From VRUE01 sp963805455 (lineage in GTDB: Bacteria > Actinomycetota > Thermoleophilia > Solirubrobacterales > 70-9), in contig CAWDUJ010000001.1 of NCBI GenBank assembly GCA_963805455.1, positions 124,001-188,000 of the forward strand: 64,000 nt of DNA, given 5' to 3'. The position numbers and the translations under genes are program-made. This document shows, piece by piece, positions 51,854 to 61,009 of this stretch. The notes under the pieces were generated by a model that saw only the letters and a program-made list of their open reading frames with translations, was not told the origin of the DNA and did not search any database. The number at the start of each line of letters is the position of its first letter. The first letter of the stretch is position 1.

Positions 51854-51865
51854 GGTATGATGACC
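51854..51865 (-). promoter_or_regulatory. GntR-type operator site D (inverted, GGTCATCATACC)
   Basis: On the plus strand GGTATGATGACC; its complement GGTCATCATACC agrees with sites A-C. It overlaps a -10-like TATGAT (51856-51861) and precedes the substrate-binding-protein start at 51919 by 53 bases, as expected for repression. Confidence 0.6.
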
Positions 51866-51918
51866 AGATAATCAGGCGTACGGACCAAAGTCTTCAACAG
51901 AAAGAGAGAGACGCCTAG

Positions 51919-53520
51919 ATGCGAAGCTCAAATGGAGGCCGTACTGCAGTGTTGGCGATCGTCGTCGTGGCACTGGGGGTGTTCGTGTCTGCCTGCGGCG
52001 GTGGTGGTGGCAGCACCAGTGGGGAAGAAGGCTCCGGCGAATCCGCCGGCAACCCGGTCAAGGGAGGCGTCCTCAAATTCGCCCGCAGTCAGGACGTCGA
52101 CGTCGGCCTCAACCCGATCAACGCCCCGAGTAACGGCTCGATCTTCGTCATCCAGCAGATCTTCGACCAGCTGGTCGAGATCGCAGACGGCAATGAAGTG
52201 GTCCCGGGCCTGGCGACCAAATGGGAAAGCTCCTCCGACGGCCTGACCTGGACCTTCCACCTGCGCGACGCAAAGTTCTCCAACGGCGAACCGGTCACCG
52301 GCGAAGACGTCAAATTCTCGATCGAACAGTTCGCAGATCCGAAGGTCAACGTCAACTACTCGACCCTCGGCGAATCGATCAAGGACGTCGAAGTCGTCGA
52401 CCCGAAAACCGTCAAGGTCAACCTCGATCATGTCGACGCCTCGTTCCTCGACAACGTCTCGATGTTCGCGGCGGCGATCCTGCCGAAAAAGGCCTACGAA
52501 GAAGCCGGCGAAAAGGAGTTCTCCAACAATCCGATCGGCACCGGCCCCTTCAAATTGAAGGAATACGACCGGGGCCAGAAGACGGTTCTCGAACGGAACC
52601 CGATGTACTGGCGCAGCGGTCAGCCGTACCTCGACGGCATCGTCTTCGAATACGTCCCCGACGCCAATACCCGGGTGCTGAAAATCCGCTCGGATGAAGC
52701 CGAAGTCGCCGACGCCATCCCCTACAACCAGGTCAGCTCCCTGGAAGGGACCGAAGGAGTCGAAGTCCAGGTCAGCAAGGCGCTCAGCTGGACGTCGATC
52801 TTCCTCAACGAGACGAAGAAGCCACTGCAGGACAAGAAGATCCGGCAGGCGCTCAACTACGCCACCCCGAAGGAACAGATCCTCGAATCCGTCTACTTCG
52901 GCAATGCGGAAATCGCCAACAGCAACATCCCGCCGCTGAAGTACTGGGATGAATCGCTGGCGGCCTACCCGTTCGACATAGAAAAAGCCGAAGAACTGAT
53001 GGCCGAATCGAGCGCGCCGAAGGGGTTCGACGTCGAAATCGTCATCCCCTCGGCCGACCCGGTCGAGCAGCAGGTGGTCGAAATCCTGAAGCAGGAATGG
53101 GCCAAGATCGGCGTCAAGGTCAACATCGTCCAGCGGGACTTCGGGGCGATGTTCTCGGAATGGCTCGAAGGCAAGGGCGGAATGGCGACGACGTTCCCCG
53201 GCGGTGCGCTCTCGAGCGACACGCTCTCCGACGACGAGATCGCAGCGATCACGCTCGACCCGTCGGCCGGTCTGCACGCCCTGGGCACCTACTACAACAA
53301 CCCCAAGGTGAACAAGCTGATCAAGGAAGCGAAGGGGACGCTCGACGAAACCAAGCGCGGCGAAGACTTCGCCGAAGTCCAGAAGATCGCGCTGGAAGAC
53401 GCCCCGGCCGTGCCCCTGTTCTTCACGAAGAGCGTCACCGCGGTGCGGGACAATGTGAAGAACTTCCAGACCTACCCGATCGGCTGGTGGCCGATGCGGG
53501 AAGTCTGGCTGGAACAGTGA
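51919..53520 (+). CDS. ABC transporter substrate-binding lipoprotein, family 5 (peptide/nickel type)
   Basis: 533 residues. Lipoprotein signal: ALGVFVSACGGGGG (lipobox SAC) after a hydrophobic stretch. Cluster family-5 traits: GGVLKFARSQDVDVGLNPIN, ATKWESSSDGLTWTFHLRDA and FSNGEPVTGEDVKFSIE, plus IRQALNYATPKEQI. Such proteins capture peptides, opines, sugars or nickel. Ligand unknown. Codons favour GAA/AAA strongly. It begins the transport run under operator D. Confidence 0.9.
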   Translation: MRSSNGGRTAVLAIVVVALGVFVSACGGGGGSTSGEEGSGESAGNPVKGGVLKFARSQDVDVGLNPINAPSNGSIFVIQQIFDQLVEIADGNEVVPGLATKWESSSDGLTWTFHLRDAKFSNGEPVTGEDVKFSIEQFADPKVNVNYSTLGESIKDVEVVDPKTVKVNLDHVDASFLDNVSMFAAAILPKKAYEEAGEKEFSNNPIGTGPFKLKEYDRGQKTVLERNPMYWRSGQPYLDGIVFEYVPDANTRVLKIRSDEAEVADAIPYNQVSSLEGTEGVEVQVSKALSWTSIFLNETKKPLQDKKIRQALNYATPKEQILESVYFGNAEIANSNIPPLKYWDESLAAYPFDIEKAEELMAESSAPKGFDVEIVIPSADPVEQQVVEILKQEWAKIGVKVNIVQRDFGAMFSEWLEGKGGMATTFPGGALSSDTLSDDEIAAITLDPSAGLHALGTYYNNPKVNKLIKEAKGTLDETKRGEDFAEVQKIALEDAPAVPLFFTKSVTAVRDNVKNFQTYPIGWWPMREVWLEQ

Positions 53521-53547
53521 TGAGTTAGTCCGTAAGAACAGAGGCAG

Positions 53548-54480
53548 TTGGCCGCGTACCTCCTCAAACGCGCCGTCCAGGCGATCCCGGTCCTGATCGG
53601 GATCAGCCTGGTGGCGTTCATCCTGATTCACCTGGTGCCGGGGGATCCGGTCCGGATCATCCTCGGGGCCCAGGCGACGCCGAAAGCGGTTGCGACGCTG
53701 AACGAACAGCTCGGGCTCGACCGCCCGCTGCCGTCGCAGTACATCGAATTCATCACTGGCGCAGTCCATTTCGACTTCGGCGAATCGATAACTCAGAAAA
53801 CCTCGGTCAGCTCGATCCTCGGCGACCGTTTCGAAGTGACATTTCTCCTCCTCGTCTACTCGGTGCTGGTCTCGATCGTCGTCGCCGTCCCCCTCGCGAT
53901 CGCCTCGGCGCTGCGCCGCAACCGACCCGCCGACCACGCGATCCGGCTGTTCTCGATGCTGACCTTCGCGATGCCGTCTTTCCTGCTCGGACTGCTCCTG
54001 ATCCTCCTCTTCAGCCTCAAACTCGAACTGCTGCCGACCTCCGGCTACGGCGACGGCTTCACCGGCCACATACGGGGGCTGACCCTGCCGGCGATCACGG
54101 TCGGCCTCTACCTTGCGCCGATCCTCCTGCGGACGCTGCGGGTCGGGATCATCGAGACCCTCAGCACCGAGTACGTCGAGGCCGCGCGCGCCAGGGGCCT
54201 GAGCGAGCGCCGGATCATCTTCAAGCACGTGATGCGCAACTCGCTGGTCTCGACCGTCACCGTTCTCGGCCTCAACGTCGGATTCCTGCTCTCGGGCCTG
54301 GTCGTGATCGAAAACGTCTTCTCGTTGCCCGGCCTCGGCAGTGAGCTCGTCTCCTCGATCGTCAACCGCGACTACCCGACGATCCAGGCGCTGACGCTGC
54401 TGTTCGGCGTCTCCGTCGTCGTCATCAACCTGCTCACCGACCTCGTCTACGCCTGGCTCGACCCGAGGGTGCGGCTATGA
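53548..54480 (+). CDS. ABC transporter permease, DppB type
   Basis: 310 residues, TTG start. Six membrane helices and an EAA-like loop (EYVEAARARGLSERRIIFKH). N-terminal YLLKRAVQAIPVLIGISLVA and HLVPGDPVRIILG are typical of DppB. Overlaps the next permease by four bases. Forms the inner-membrane channel with the DppC-type protein. Confidence 0.92.
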   Translation: MAAYLLKRAVQAIPVLIGISLVAFILIHLVPGDPVRIILGAQATPKAVATLNEQLGLDRPLPSQYIEFITGAVHFDFGESITQKTSVSSILGDRFEVTFLLLVYSVLVSIVVAVPLAIASALRRNRPADHAIRLFSMLTFAMPSFLLGLLLILLFSLKLELLPTSGYGDGFTGHIRGLTLPAITVGLYLAPILLRTLRVGIIETLSTEYVEAARARGLSERRIIFKHVMRNSLVSTVTVLGLNVGFLLSGLVVIENVFSLPGLGSELVSSIVNRDYPTIQALTLLFGVSVVVINLLTDLVYAWLDPRVRL

Positions 54481-55391
54481 GCGGCTCGCAGGCAGCTGCC
54501 GAGACGCTGCCCGGCCCGCTCGGCAAAGCGGTCTCCGCCCGGCTCCGACGACGGGCGGCGTCGGAGCGACGCTGGGCGACTGTCACCCTGTGGGTCGGTG
54601 TCGCGATCGTCGGCCTGATCGTCTTCCTCTCGGTGGCGGCGCCGCTGCTCGGGTTCGTCGACCCGAACAAGCAGGACCTGGCGCAGGCGTTACAGGCGCC
54701 CTCCCTCGCGCATCCGTTCGGCACCGACACGCTCGGCCGCGACATCCTCACCAGGGTTCTCTACGGGGGCCGGATCGACCTCACCTTTGCGGTCGTCACC
54801 ACGATCATCCCGTTCTTCGTCGGCGCCCTGGTCGGGGCGCTCGCCGGCTACCGGGGCGGCTGGGTCGACACCCTCGTCAACCGCCTCGTCGACACCGTCG
54901 TCGCCTTCCCCTTCATCGTCCTCATCCTCGCCGTGGTGGCGATCGCCGGCCCGGGGCTGACAGGCGCCTACATCGGAGTCTTCGCGGTCGGGTGGGCGCT
55001 CTACGCGCGCCTGACCCGCGGCGAGATGCTGGTCGAGCGCGAGCGCGAGTACATCCTCGCGGCGAAGACTCTGGGCTACTCGACGACCCGGATAGTCCTC
55101 CGCCACGCCCTGCCGAACGTGCTGCGGGCGAGCATCGTCTTCGCGATGGCCGACATCGTCCTCAACATCCTCCTGCTCTCGTCCCTCTCCTATCTCGGCC
55201 TCGGGGCGACACCGCCCTCTCCGGAGTGGGGGGCGCTGGTCGCCGAAGGCCAGGACGTTCTCCTCACCGCCTGGTGGGTGGCGACCCTGCCCGGCCTGGT
55301 GATCGTCCTCGTCGGGATCGGGTTCAGCCTGATCGGCGACGGCATCGCCGATCGCTTCGGCCGCGACTTCAACCTCACCGGTGGCGGATGA
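54477..55391 (+). CDS. ABC transporter permease, DppC type
   Basis: 304 residues with about six membrane helices after a ~40-residue cytosolic N-terminus. HPFGTDTLGRDILTRVLYGG is the DppC signature; the EAA-like loop is YILAAKTLGYSTTRIVLRHA. The end GIGFSLIGDGIADRFGRDF is typical of oligopeptide/dipeptide permeases. Overlaps both neighbours by four bases. Confidence 0.92.
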   Translation: MSGSQAAAETLPGPLGKAVSARLRRRAASERRWATVTLWVGVAIVGLIVFLSVAAPLLGFVDPNKQDLAQALQAPSLAHPFGTDTLGRDILTRVLYGGRIDLTFAVVTTIIPFFVGALVGALAGYRGGWVDTLVNRLVDTVVAFPFIVLILAVVAIAGPGLTGAYIGVFAVGWALYARLTRGEMLVEREREYILAAKTLGYSTTRIVLRHALPNVLRASIVFAMADIVLNILLLSSLSYLGLGATPPSPEWGALVAEGQDVLLTAWWVATLPGLVIVLVGIGFSLIGDGIADRFGRDFNLTGGG

Positions 55392-56371
55392 GCGACGCCT
55401 CTCCCATCCTCGAGGTCCGGGACCTGAAGGTCGCCTTTCCGGCGGGAGAGGGACTGCTGCTCGCCGCCGACGGGATCGACCTCGATGTCGCAGCCGGACG
55501 CACGATCGGCCTCGTCGGCGAGTCGGGCTGCGGCAAGAGCGTCACCCTGCGCTCCCTGCTGGGCCTGGTCCCCTACCCGGGAGAGGTCCTCGGCGGGGAG
55601 ATCCGTTGGCTCGGAGAGGACCTGCCGGCGGCCTCCAAGCACCGCCTGGCGGAGCTCCGCGGGACCGAGATCTCGATGATCTTCCAGGACCCCACCGCCT
55701 GTCTGAACCCGGTCTTCTCGGTCGGCGACCAGATGACCGAGACACTGCGCAAGCGCGGCGGCCTCGGAAAGAAGGAGGCCCGCGGGCGGGCGATCGAGCT
55801 GCTCGACCAGGTCGGGGTGCCATCGCCGCGGCGCCGCCTCGCCGCCTACCCACACCAGCTGTCCGGTGGCATGCGCCAGCGGGTGATGATCGCGATCGCG
55901 ATCTCGGCCAAACCGAAGCTGTTGCTCGCCGACGAGCCGACCACCGCGCTCGACGTCACCACCCAGGAGCAGATCCTCGCGCTGCTGAAGGACACGCAGG
56001 CCGAGAACGGGATGGCGATCGTCCTCGTCTCCCATGACCTCGGGGTGATCTCCGAGACCTGCGACGAGGTCGTCGTGATGTACGCGGGGCGGAGGCTCGA
56101 GGCCGGGTTCAATCGAGCGGTGATGGACAGCCCCCGGCACCCATACACCCGCGGCCTGATCGAGGCGATGCCATCGCTCGAGGTCTCCGACGCCCCGCCG
56201 CCGCCGCCGATTCCCGGCCAGCCGCCGAGCCTCGTCGACCTCCCGCCCGGCTGTCCGTTCCAGCCGCGCTGCGATTTCCGCCGCGACGAGTGCGACTCGA
56301 TCAGCGTCACCCTCGACGCCGACCTCGCCGAGCACGGCTCGGCCTGTCCCTTCGTCGGCGGTGCTGCATGA
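55388..56371 (+). CDS. ABC transporter ATPase, DppD type
   Basis: 327 residues. Walker A GESGCGKS, signature LSGGMRQRVMIAIA, Walker B LLLADEPTTALD and the switch histidine in VLVSHDLGV. The C-terminal oligopeptide-ABC extension with a cysteine cluster (GCPFQPRCDFRRDEC...ACPF) is present, as found in DppD/OppD. Works as a heterodimer with the next gene. Confidence 0.93.
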   Translation: MSDASPILEVRDLKVAFPAGEGLLLAADGIDLDVAAGRTIGLVGESGCGKSVTLRSLLGLVPYPGEVLGGEIRWLGEDLPAASKHRLAELRGTEISMIFQDPTACLNPVFSVGDQMTETLRKRGGLGKKEARGRAIELLDQVGVPSPRRRLAAYPHQLSGGMRQRVMIAIAISAKPKLLLADEPTTALDVTTQEQILALLKDTQAENGMAIVLVSHDLGVISETCDEVVVMYAGRRLEAGFNRAVMDSPRHPYTRGLIEAMPSLEVSDAPPPPPIPGQPPSLVDLPPGCPFQPRCDFRRDECDSISVTLDADLAEHGSACPFVGGAA

Positions 56372-57372
56372 GCGCCGATGCGCTGCTGAGCGTCACCGGG
56401 CTGACCAAACGCTTCTCCGACAAGCGCACGATCGTCGACAAGGTCCGCAAGCAGGAGCCGGCGGTTCTGACCGCTCTCGACGATGTCGACCTCGCGGTCG
56501 AGAGGGGCGAAACCCTCGGCGTGGTCGGCGAGTCCGGCAGCGGCAAGTCGACGCTGGCGCGCTGCATCGTCCGGCTGCACGAGCCCGACGGGGGCTCGGT
56601 CGAGTTCGACGGGGTCGACGTTCTCGCGGCGAGCGGAAGCGAGCTCCAGGCGATGCGGCGCTCGATCCAGATGGTCTACCAGGACCCCTACGCATCGCTG
56701 AACCCCCGGATCCGGATCGGCGCCGCGGTCGCCGAGCCGGCTTTGGTCCACGGGCTGGTGGAGAAGGGGGGAGAGGAGGACTACGCGGCCGACCTCCTCG
56801 AGCGGGTCGGGATCCGGCGCGGGGACATGCGCCGCTTCCCGCACGAGTTCTCCGGTGGCCAGCGGCAGCGGATCGCGATCGCCCGCTCGCTGGCGGTGAA
56901 GCCGCGTCTGCTGATCGCCGACGAGGCGGTGAGCGCGCTCGATGTCTCGATCCAGGCCCAGCTGCTGAGTCTGCTCGAGGAAATCCGCCGCGACCTCGGC
57001 CTGACGATCATCTTCATCGCCCACCAGCTGGCGGTGATCTCGCGCCTCGCCGACCGGGTCGCGATCATGTACCTGGGCCGGATCGTCGAGACCGGTGCGA
57101 CCGCCGACGTCTTCGCCAACCCTCGCCACCCATACACCAGGGCGCTGCTCGAGGCCCACCCGCGGCTCGACGGCACCCGAGTTCGCAAACCGGCCGTCCG
57201 GACCGACACCCCGACCGCGTACTCGATCCCGAGCGGGTGCCGGTTCCACACCCGCTGCCCGATCGCGGAGGAGATCTGCTCCGAGGTCGACCCGCCTTCG
57301 CGGGAGGTGGGCTCCGTCCACGGCGGCCACTTCAGCGCCTGCCACGTCCTCGCCCCAGGAGGTGAGGGGTGA
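56368..57372 (+). CDS. ABC transporter ATPase, DppF type
   Basis: 334 residues. Walker A GESGSGKST, signature FSGGQRQRIAIARSLAV, Walker B LLIADEAVSALD, switch IIFIAHQLAV. C-terminal cysteine motif CRFHTRCPIAEEIC. The Walker B-following AVSALD replaces the usual PTSALD but is common in DppF. Last gene of the five-gene importer; overlaps the following PLP-enzyme gene by four bases, so transporter and enzymes are co-transcribed. Confidence 0.93.
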   Translation: MSADALLSVTGLTKRFSDKRTIVDKVRKQEPAVLTALDDVDLAVERGETLGVVGESGSGKSTLARCIVRLHEPDGGSVEFDGVDVLAASGSELQAMRRSIQMVYQDPYASLNPRIRIGAAVAEPALVHGLVEKGGEEDYAADLLERVGIRRGDMRRFPHEFSGGQRQRIAIARSLAVKPRLLIADEAVSALDVSIQAQLLSLLEEIRRDLGLTIIFIAHQLAVISRLADRVAIMYLGRIVETGATADVFANPRHPYTRALLEAHPRLDGTRVRKPAVRTDTPTAYSIPSGCRFHTRCPIAEEICSEVDPPSREVGSVHGGHFSACHVLAPGGEG

Positions 57373-58505
57373 GCGAGCGCCTCGCCACGGCCCGCGGTTT
57401 CATCGGCTCCTCGATCGAGGAGTTGGCGACTCCGGCCCTGATCCTCGACCTACCCAAGGTGCGGGCCAACATCGAGGAGATGCGGCGCCGGATGGAGACC
57501 GTGCCCGCCGCGCTGCGGCCGCACGCGAAGATCCACAAGAGCCCGGTGCTGGGGCAGATGCAGATCGACGCCGGGGCGATCGGTCTGACCACGGCCACGG
57601 TCTGGGAGGCGACCGCGATGATCGAGGCCGGGATCGAGGACATCTTCGTCGCCAACCAGGTCGTCGGCGATCGCAAGGTCGGCGAGCTGGCGCGGCTGGG
57701 TGCGATCGGCAAGCCGATCGTCGCCGTCGATGACGTCGGAAACGCCGAGCGGATCTCCGAGGCGGCGGTCGCGGCCGGGGGAGAGGTAGGGGTCCTGGTC
57801 GAGATCGACGTCGGCCTCCACCGGGCGGGCGTGCGCGGTGTCGAGCCCGCGGCCGAGCTGGCGGAGCAGGTCGAGGGGCTTCCGGGGCTGACGCTTCGAG
57901 GGCCGTTCGGCTACGAGGGCCACTGCATGCTGGAGCCCGATCGCGACGAGCGAATCCGCAAAGCGAAGGCCGCCAACGCCCATCTGCTTGAGCTCGTCGA
58001 CGAGATGGAGGGGCGCGGGCTGGCGACCGAGATCGTCGCCGCCGGCGGACTCGGCACCTGGGACATCACCGGCGCCAACCCGCGGATCACCGAGATCCAC
58101 GCCGGCTCCTACATCTTCTCCGACGCCTTCCACCGCAATCTCGTGCCCGGCTTCGACCCGGCGTTGACGGTGCTATCGAGGATCATCTCCCGCCATGGAG
58201 AGATGGCGGTGCTCGACAGCGGCCGCAAGTCGATCGGGATCGACCGGGTGCCGCCGGAGCTGGTCGGCGTGACCGGCGCCGTCCGCTTCGAACATGGCGA
58301 GCACTTCATCCACGAGGAGCACATCGGGGTCGAGCTCGAGGATGCCGACCTCGGAGTCGGCGACACCGTCCAGCTGATGCCCGGCTACTCGCCGACCACC
58401 GTCAATTTCTACGACTGCTTCTTCGTCGTCGACGATGGCGTCGTGATCGACGTCTGGCCGGTCCTCGGCCGATACGGCACGGAAACCACGGGGACCGCGC
58501 CGTGA
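57369..58505 (+). CDS. DSD1-family (D-threonine aldolase/D-serine dehydratase fold) PLP enzyme, variant metal site
   Basis: 378 residues, fold type III. N-terminal strand TPALILDLPKVRANIEEM, then the PLP lysine in RPHAKIHKSPVLGQ, LVEIDVGLHRAGV and the glycine-rich phosphate site VAAGGLGTWDITG with EIHAGSYIFSD. The C-terminal metal site usual in D-threonine aldolase and D-serine dehydratase (an N-H-x-C type motif before TVNLYD) is replaced by LMPGYSPTTVNFYD, so the metal ligand pair is not obvious. Substrate is therefore uncertain; an amino-acid aldolase, dehydratase or racemase are possible. Confidence 0.78.
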   Translation: MSERLATARGFIGSSIEELATPALILDLPKVRANIEEMRRRMETVPAALRPHAKIHKSPVLGQMQIDAGAIGLTTATVWEATAMIEAGIEDIFVANQVVGDRKVGELARLGAIGKPIVAVDDVGNAERISEAAVAAGGEVGVLVEIDVGLHRAGVRGVEPAAELAEQVEGLPGLTLRGPFGYEGHCMLEPDRDERIRKAKAANAHLLELVDEMEGRGLATEIVAAGGLGTWDITGANPRITEIHAGSYIFSDAFHRNLVPGFDPALTVLSRIISRHGEMAVLDSGRKSIGIDRVPPELVGVTGAVRFEHGEHFIHEEHIGVELEDADLGVGDTVQLMPGYSPTTVNFYDCFFVVDDGVVIDVWPVLGRYGTETTGTAP

Positions 58506-59263
58506 AGGGCCTCGATGAGAGAGTGGCCGTCGTCACCGGTGGGGCCAGCGGCGTCGGGGCCGGCGTCGCGACCGTGCTCGCGCATGAGAATGCCAGGGTC
58601 GCGATTGCCGACATCGATCTCGCGGCGGCCGGGCGGGTCGCAGAGGCGCTGCGGGGCGAGGGCGCCGATGCCGTTGCGTTCGAGGTCGACCTCGTCGAGG
58701 CGGCGGCGGTCGACGCGATGGCGGCCGCTGTCCTCGAGCGCTGGGGGCGAATCGACATCCTCTCCGCCAACGCCGGCATCTATCCCAGCGCGACCATCGA
58801 GGAGATCGACGACTCCTTCCTCGATCGGATCCTCGACCTCAACGTCAAGGGCGCCGTCCACTCGATCAAGGCCTGCCTCCCGCCGATGCGCGAGGCCGGA
58901 TTCGGCCGGGTGGTGATGACCTCCTCGATCACCGGCAACCACGTCAGCGCCGAGGGCTACTCGGTCTACGGCGCCTCGAAGGCCGCGATGCTCGGGCTGA
59001 TGCGCGGCTTCGCCCTCGAGGTCGTCCGCGACGGAGTCACGATCAACGCGATCCTGCCCGGCAACGTCCGCACCCCGGTGGTCGAAGCGCTCGACAAGGA
59101 GTACATGGACTGGATCCTGCGGGCGATCCCGATGGGGAGGCTGGCCGAGCCGGAGGAGTTGGGCTGGGCGGTGCGCTTCCTCGCCTCCGAGGAGGCCGGA
59201 TACATCACTGGACAAACGCTGGTCCTCGACGGAGGCCAGCTCCTACCTGAGGGAGCGGGATGA
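58502..59263 (+). CDS. SDR-family oxidoreductase
   Basis: 253 residues, classical SDR. Cofactor loop VVTGGASGVGAGVATVL, acidic ADIDLAA (NAD preference), SANAGIYPS, active-site Ser in MTSSITGNHVSAEGYSVYG with YGASK (Tyr-Lys). Probably a sugar or hydroxy-acid dehydrogenase of the pathway; it sits between the PLP enzyme and the SMP-30 lactonase with 4-base overlaps on both sides. Confidence 0.9.
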   Translation: MKGLDERVAVVTGGASGVGAGVATVLAHENARVAIADIDLAAAGRVAEALRGEGADAVAFEVDLVEAAAVDAMAAAVLERWGRIDILSANAGIYPSATIEEIDDSFLDRILDLNVKGAVHSIKACLPPMREAGFGRVVMTSSITGNHVSAEGYSVYGASKAAMLGLMRGFALEVVRDGVTINAILPGNVRTPVVEALDKEYMDWILRAIPMGRLAEPEELGWAVRFLASEEAGYITGQTLVLDGGQLLPEGAG

Positions 59264-60165
59264 ACACACCTGAGGAAAACCCGATGATCCTGAGCTCGGA
59301 TGTGGCCCTTCCCGAGGGCCCGCTGCTGCTCCCCGACGGCACCTGGATGGTCGTCGAGCTCGACCCCCGGCGCGGCACGGTCTCCCGGGTGCTGGCCGGC
59401 GGCGAGCGCGAACCCGTTGCCGAGACCGGACGCCCGAACGGCCTGGCGATGACCGCCGACGGTGTCATCTGGGTCGCAGAGTCGCTCAACTCGACCGTGT
59501 TCCGGCTCAGCCCAGATCGGGAGCTGACCGAGGCGCTGACCGAGGTCGGGGGCGAGCCGTTGCTCTGGCCCAACGACATCTGCGTCGGCCCCGACGGGGC
59601 GCTCTACATCACCGACTCCGGCCTCCGGGTTGACGACCTGCTGACCGACGTGGTCGCCAACGAAGTCCGCGAAGACTGGGAAGACCTGACGCTCGACGGC
59701 CGGCTGGTCAGGTTCGACCCAGCAACCGGTGAGGCGGTCTTCCTCGATCGCGGGATCCAGTTCACCAATGGCCTCGCCTGGGGCCCCGACGGCCTCCTCT
59801 ACGTGAACGAGACCTTCACCAGCAACATCTACCGCTACCGGATCGACGACGGCGCAATCGTCGGCGAGCGCGAGCTGTTCGCAAACGTCCTCGACCCCGA
59901 CTTCACCCAGCCGGGGATGCGAGGGCCCGACGGGATGGCCTTCAGCGAGGACGGCCGCCTCTGGGTCACGGTCTTCCGCCAGGGAGACGTCACCGTGCTG
60001 GAACCGGACGGCACCTTCGAACGCCGGATCAAGCTTCCCGGCAACTCGCCGACCAACGTCGCCTTCGGGCCTCGGGGGGACACCCGGATCTACATCACCG
60101 AGGGCGACACCGGGACGCTCGAAAGCCGTGACGTCGGCGTCGGCGGCTTCCCGCTGCACTCCTAG
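59260..60165 (+). CDS. SMP-30/gluconolactonase family protein
   Basis: 301 residues, six-bladed propeller. Metal-site segments: EGPLLLPDGTWMVVEL (Glu), GRPNGLAMTADG, LLWPNDICVGPDG (Asn), ITDSG, GIQFTNGLAWGPDG (Asn) and GPDGMAFSEDGRLWVT (Asp). Hydrolyses aldonolactones, so it likely opens a lactone formed by the preceding dehydrogenase. Last gene of the co-directional block; its TAG shares CTAG with the convergent GNAT gene. Confidence 0.85.
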   Translation: MNTPEENPMILSSDVALPEGPLLLPDGTWMVVELDPRRGTVSRVLAGGEREPVAETGRPNGLAMTADGVIWVAESLNSTVFRLSPDRELTEALTEVGGEPLLWPNDICVGPDGALYITDSGLRVDDLLTDVVANEVREDWEDLTLDGRLVRFDPATGEAVFLDRGIQFTNGLAWGPDGLLYVNETFTSNIYRYRIDDGAIVGERELFANVLDPDFTQPGMRGPDGMAFSEDGRLWVTVFRQGDVTVLEPDGTFERRIKLPGNSPTNVAFGPRGDTRIYITEGDTGTLESRDVGVGGFPLHS

Positions 60166-60489
60166 GGGGATGGAAGGTCGAACTCGGCCCGCCGCTCGGC
60201 GGGAACAAGCTCGAGCGCCGCGGGGTGGCGCCCGATGTACTCGCGCACGAACGGGCAGTGGGGGATGACCTCGAGGCCTTCCTCGCTGGCCCGGTCGAGG
60301 GCCCCGGCGATCAGGACCCCGCCGTATCCCTTCCCTTCGTGCTGGGGGAGGATTTCGGTGTGGATCAGGTCGATCCGGTCGGGGTAAGCGGCGGTACCTC
60401 ATGTAGCCGACCCGTTTGTCATCGACCGTGACCTCGAATCGGCTTTTGTCGGGGTTGTCCCGGACCTTTGGCTGGTGTCGACGCCTCAT
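60162..60489 (-). pseudogene. GNAT-family N-acetyltransferase, split by a frameshift
   Basis: N-terminal part from ATG 60489 (MRRRHQPKVRDNPDKSRF, then EVTVDDKRVGYMRYR) and, one base out of register from about 60394, the C-terminal part DRIDLIHTEILPQHEGKGYG with later EVIPHCPFVREYIGRHP, ending at stop 60162-60164. Together these make one normal ~108-residue YidJ/GNAT-like protein with the Q/R-x-x-G-x-G/A acetyl-CoA loop (QHEGKGYGG). The indel lies near 60385-60400. Pseudogene or sequencing error. Confidence 0.8.
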
Positions 60490-60517
60490 CTGCCCTCCGC
60501 TAAGATTCGCAGTCCGC

Positions 60518-60591
<74 letters not shown>

Positions 60592-60595
60592 TAGG

Positions 60596-60622
60596 AAAAG
60601 GCCCCGGAAACGGGGCCTTTTT
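60596..60622 (+). terminator. Rho-independent terminator after initiator tRNA
   Basis: AAAAGGCCCCG (60596-60606) then GAAA loop then CGGGGCC and TTTTT: a 7-bp perfect GC stem with tetraloop followed by a T-run. The strongest intrinsic terminator in the window. Confidence 0.9.
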
Positions 60623-60795
60623 CGTGTCTGACGACTGAACGCGATCCGGCGGCGAGTACTAAATGGGTACTAAGTTCGACGTTCACGCCGCAACGACTAG
60701 CTTGTCATTGGTGAAACCGCGGTCGTCAAAAAACCGGCGATTTAGGTTCGAGACCAGGCTGTCTCTTTTGCTGTATCTGGCTTGAGAAGGCGCAA

Positions 60796-60862
60796 CCCTA
60801 GTGGAGGCATTCGAACTGCCGACCTCCTGGGTGCGATCCAGGCGCTCTGAACCTCTCTAGGG
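60796..60862 (-). other. Degenerate tRNA-like sequence
   Basis: Minus-strand 67 nt with ends CCCTAG and CTAGGG pairing as a 6-bp acceptor-like stem, a CCTGG/CCAGG hairpin with 7-base loop ATCGCAC (where an anticodon would read CGC), and a T-loop-like GTTCGAA between GGCA and TGCC. The D-arm is too short and a canonical tRNA is not formed. Likely a decayed tRNA or att-site remnant. Confidence 0.5.
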
Positions 60863-61009
60863 CCTGGTATTCCGCATTGTAGAGCGACATGCCCGATGGC
60901 GCGACCTTTCGCGGCGCCCCTCGGATATGCGCGGATATGCGGCGATATGTCCCGAGTCGGGAACCTCCGGCGAGAAAGTTCCCCAAATCGTGGAGGGCGG
61001 TTCAAGATG

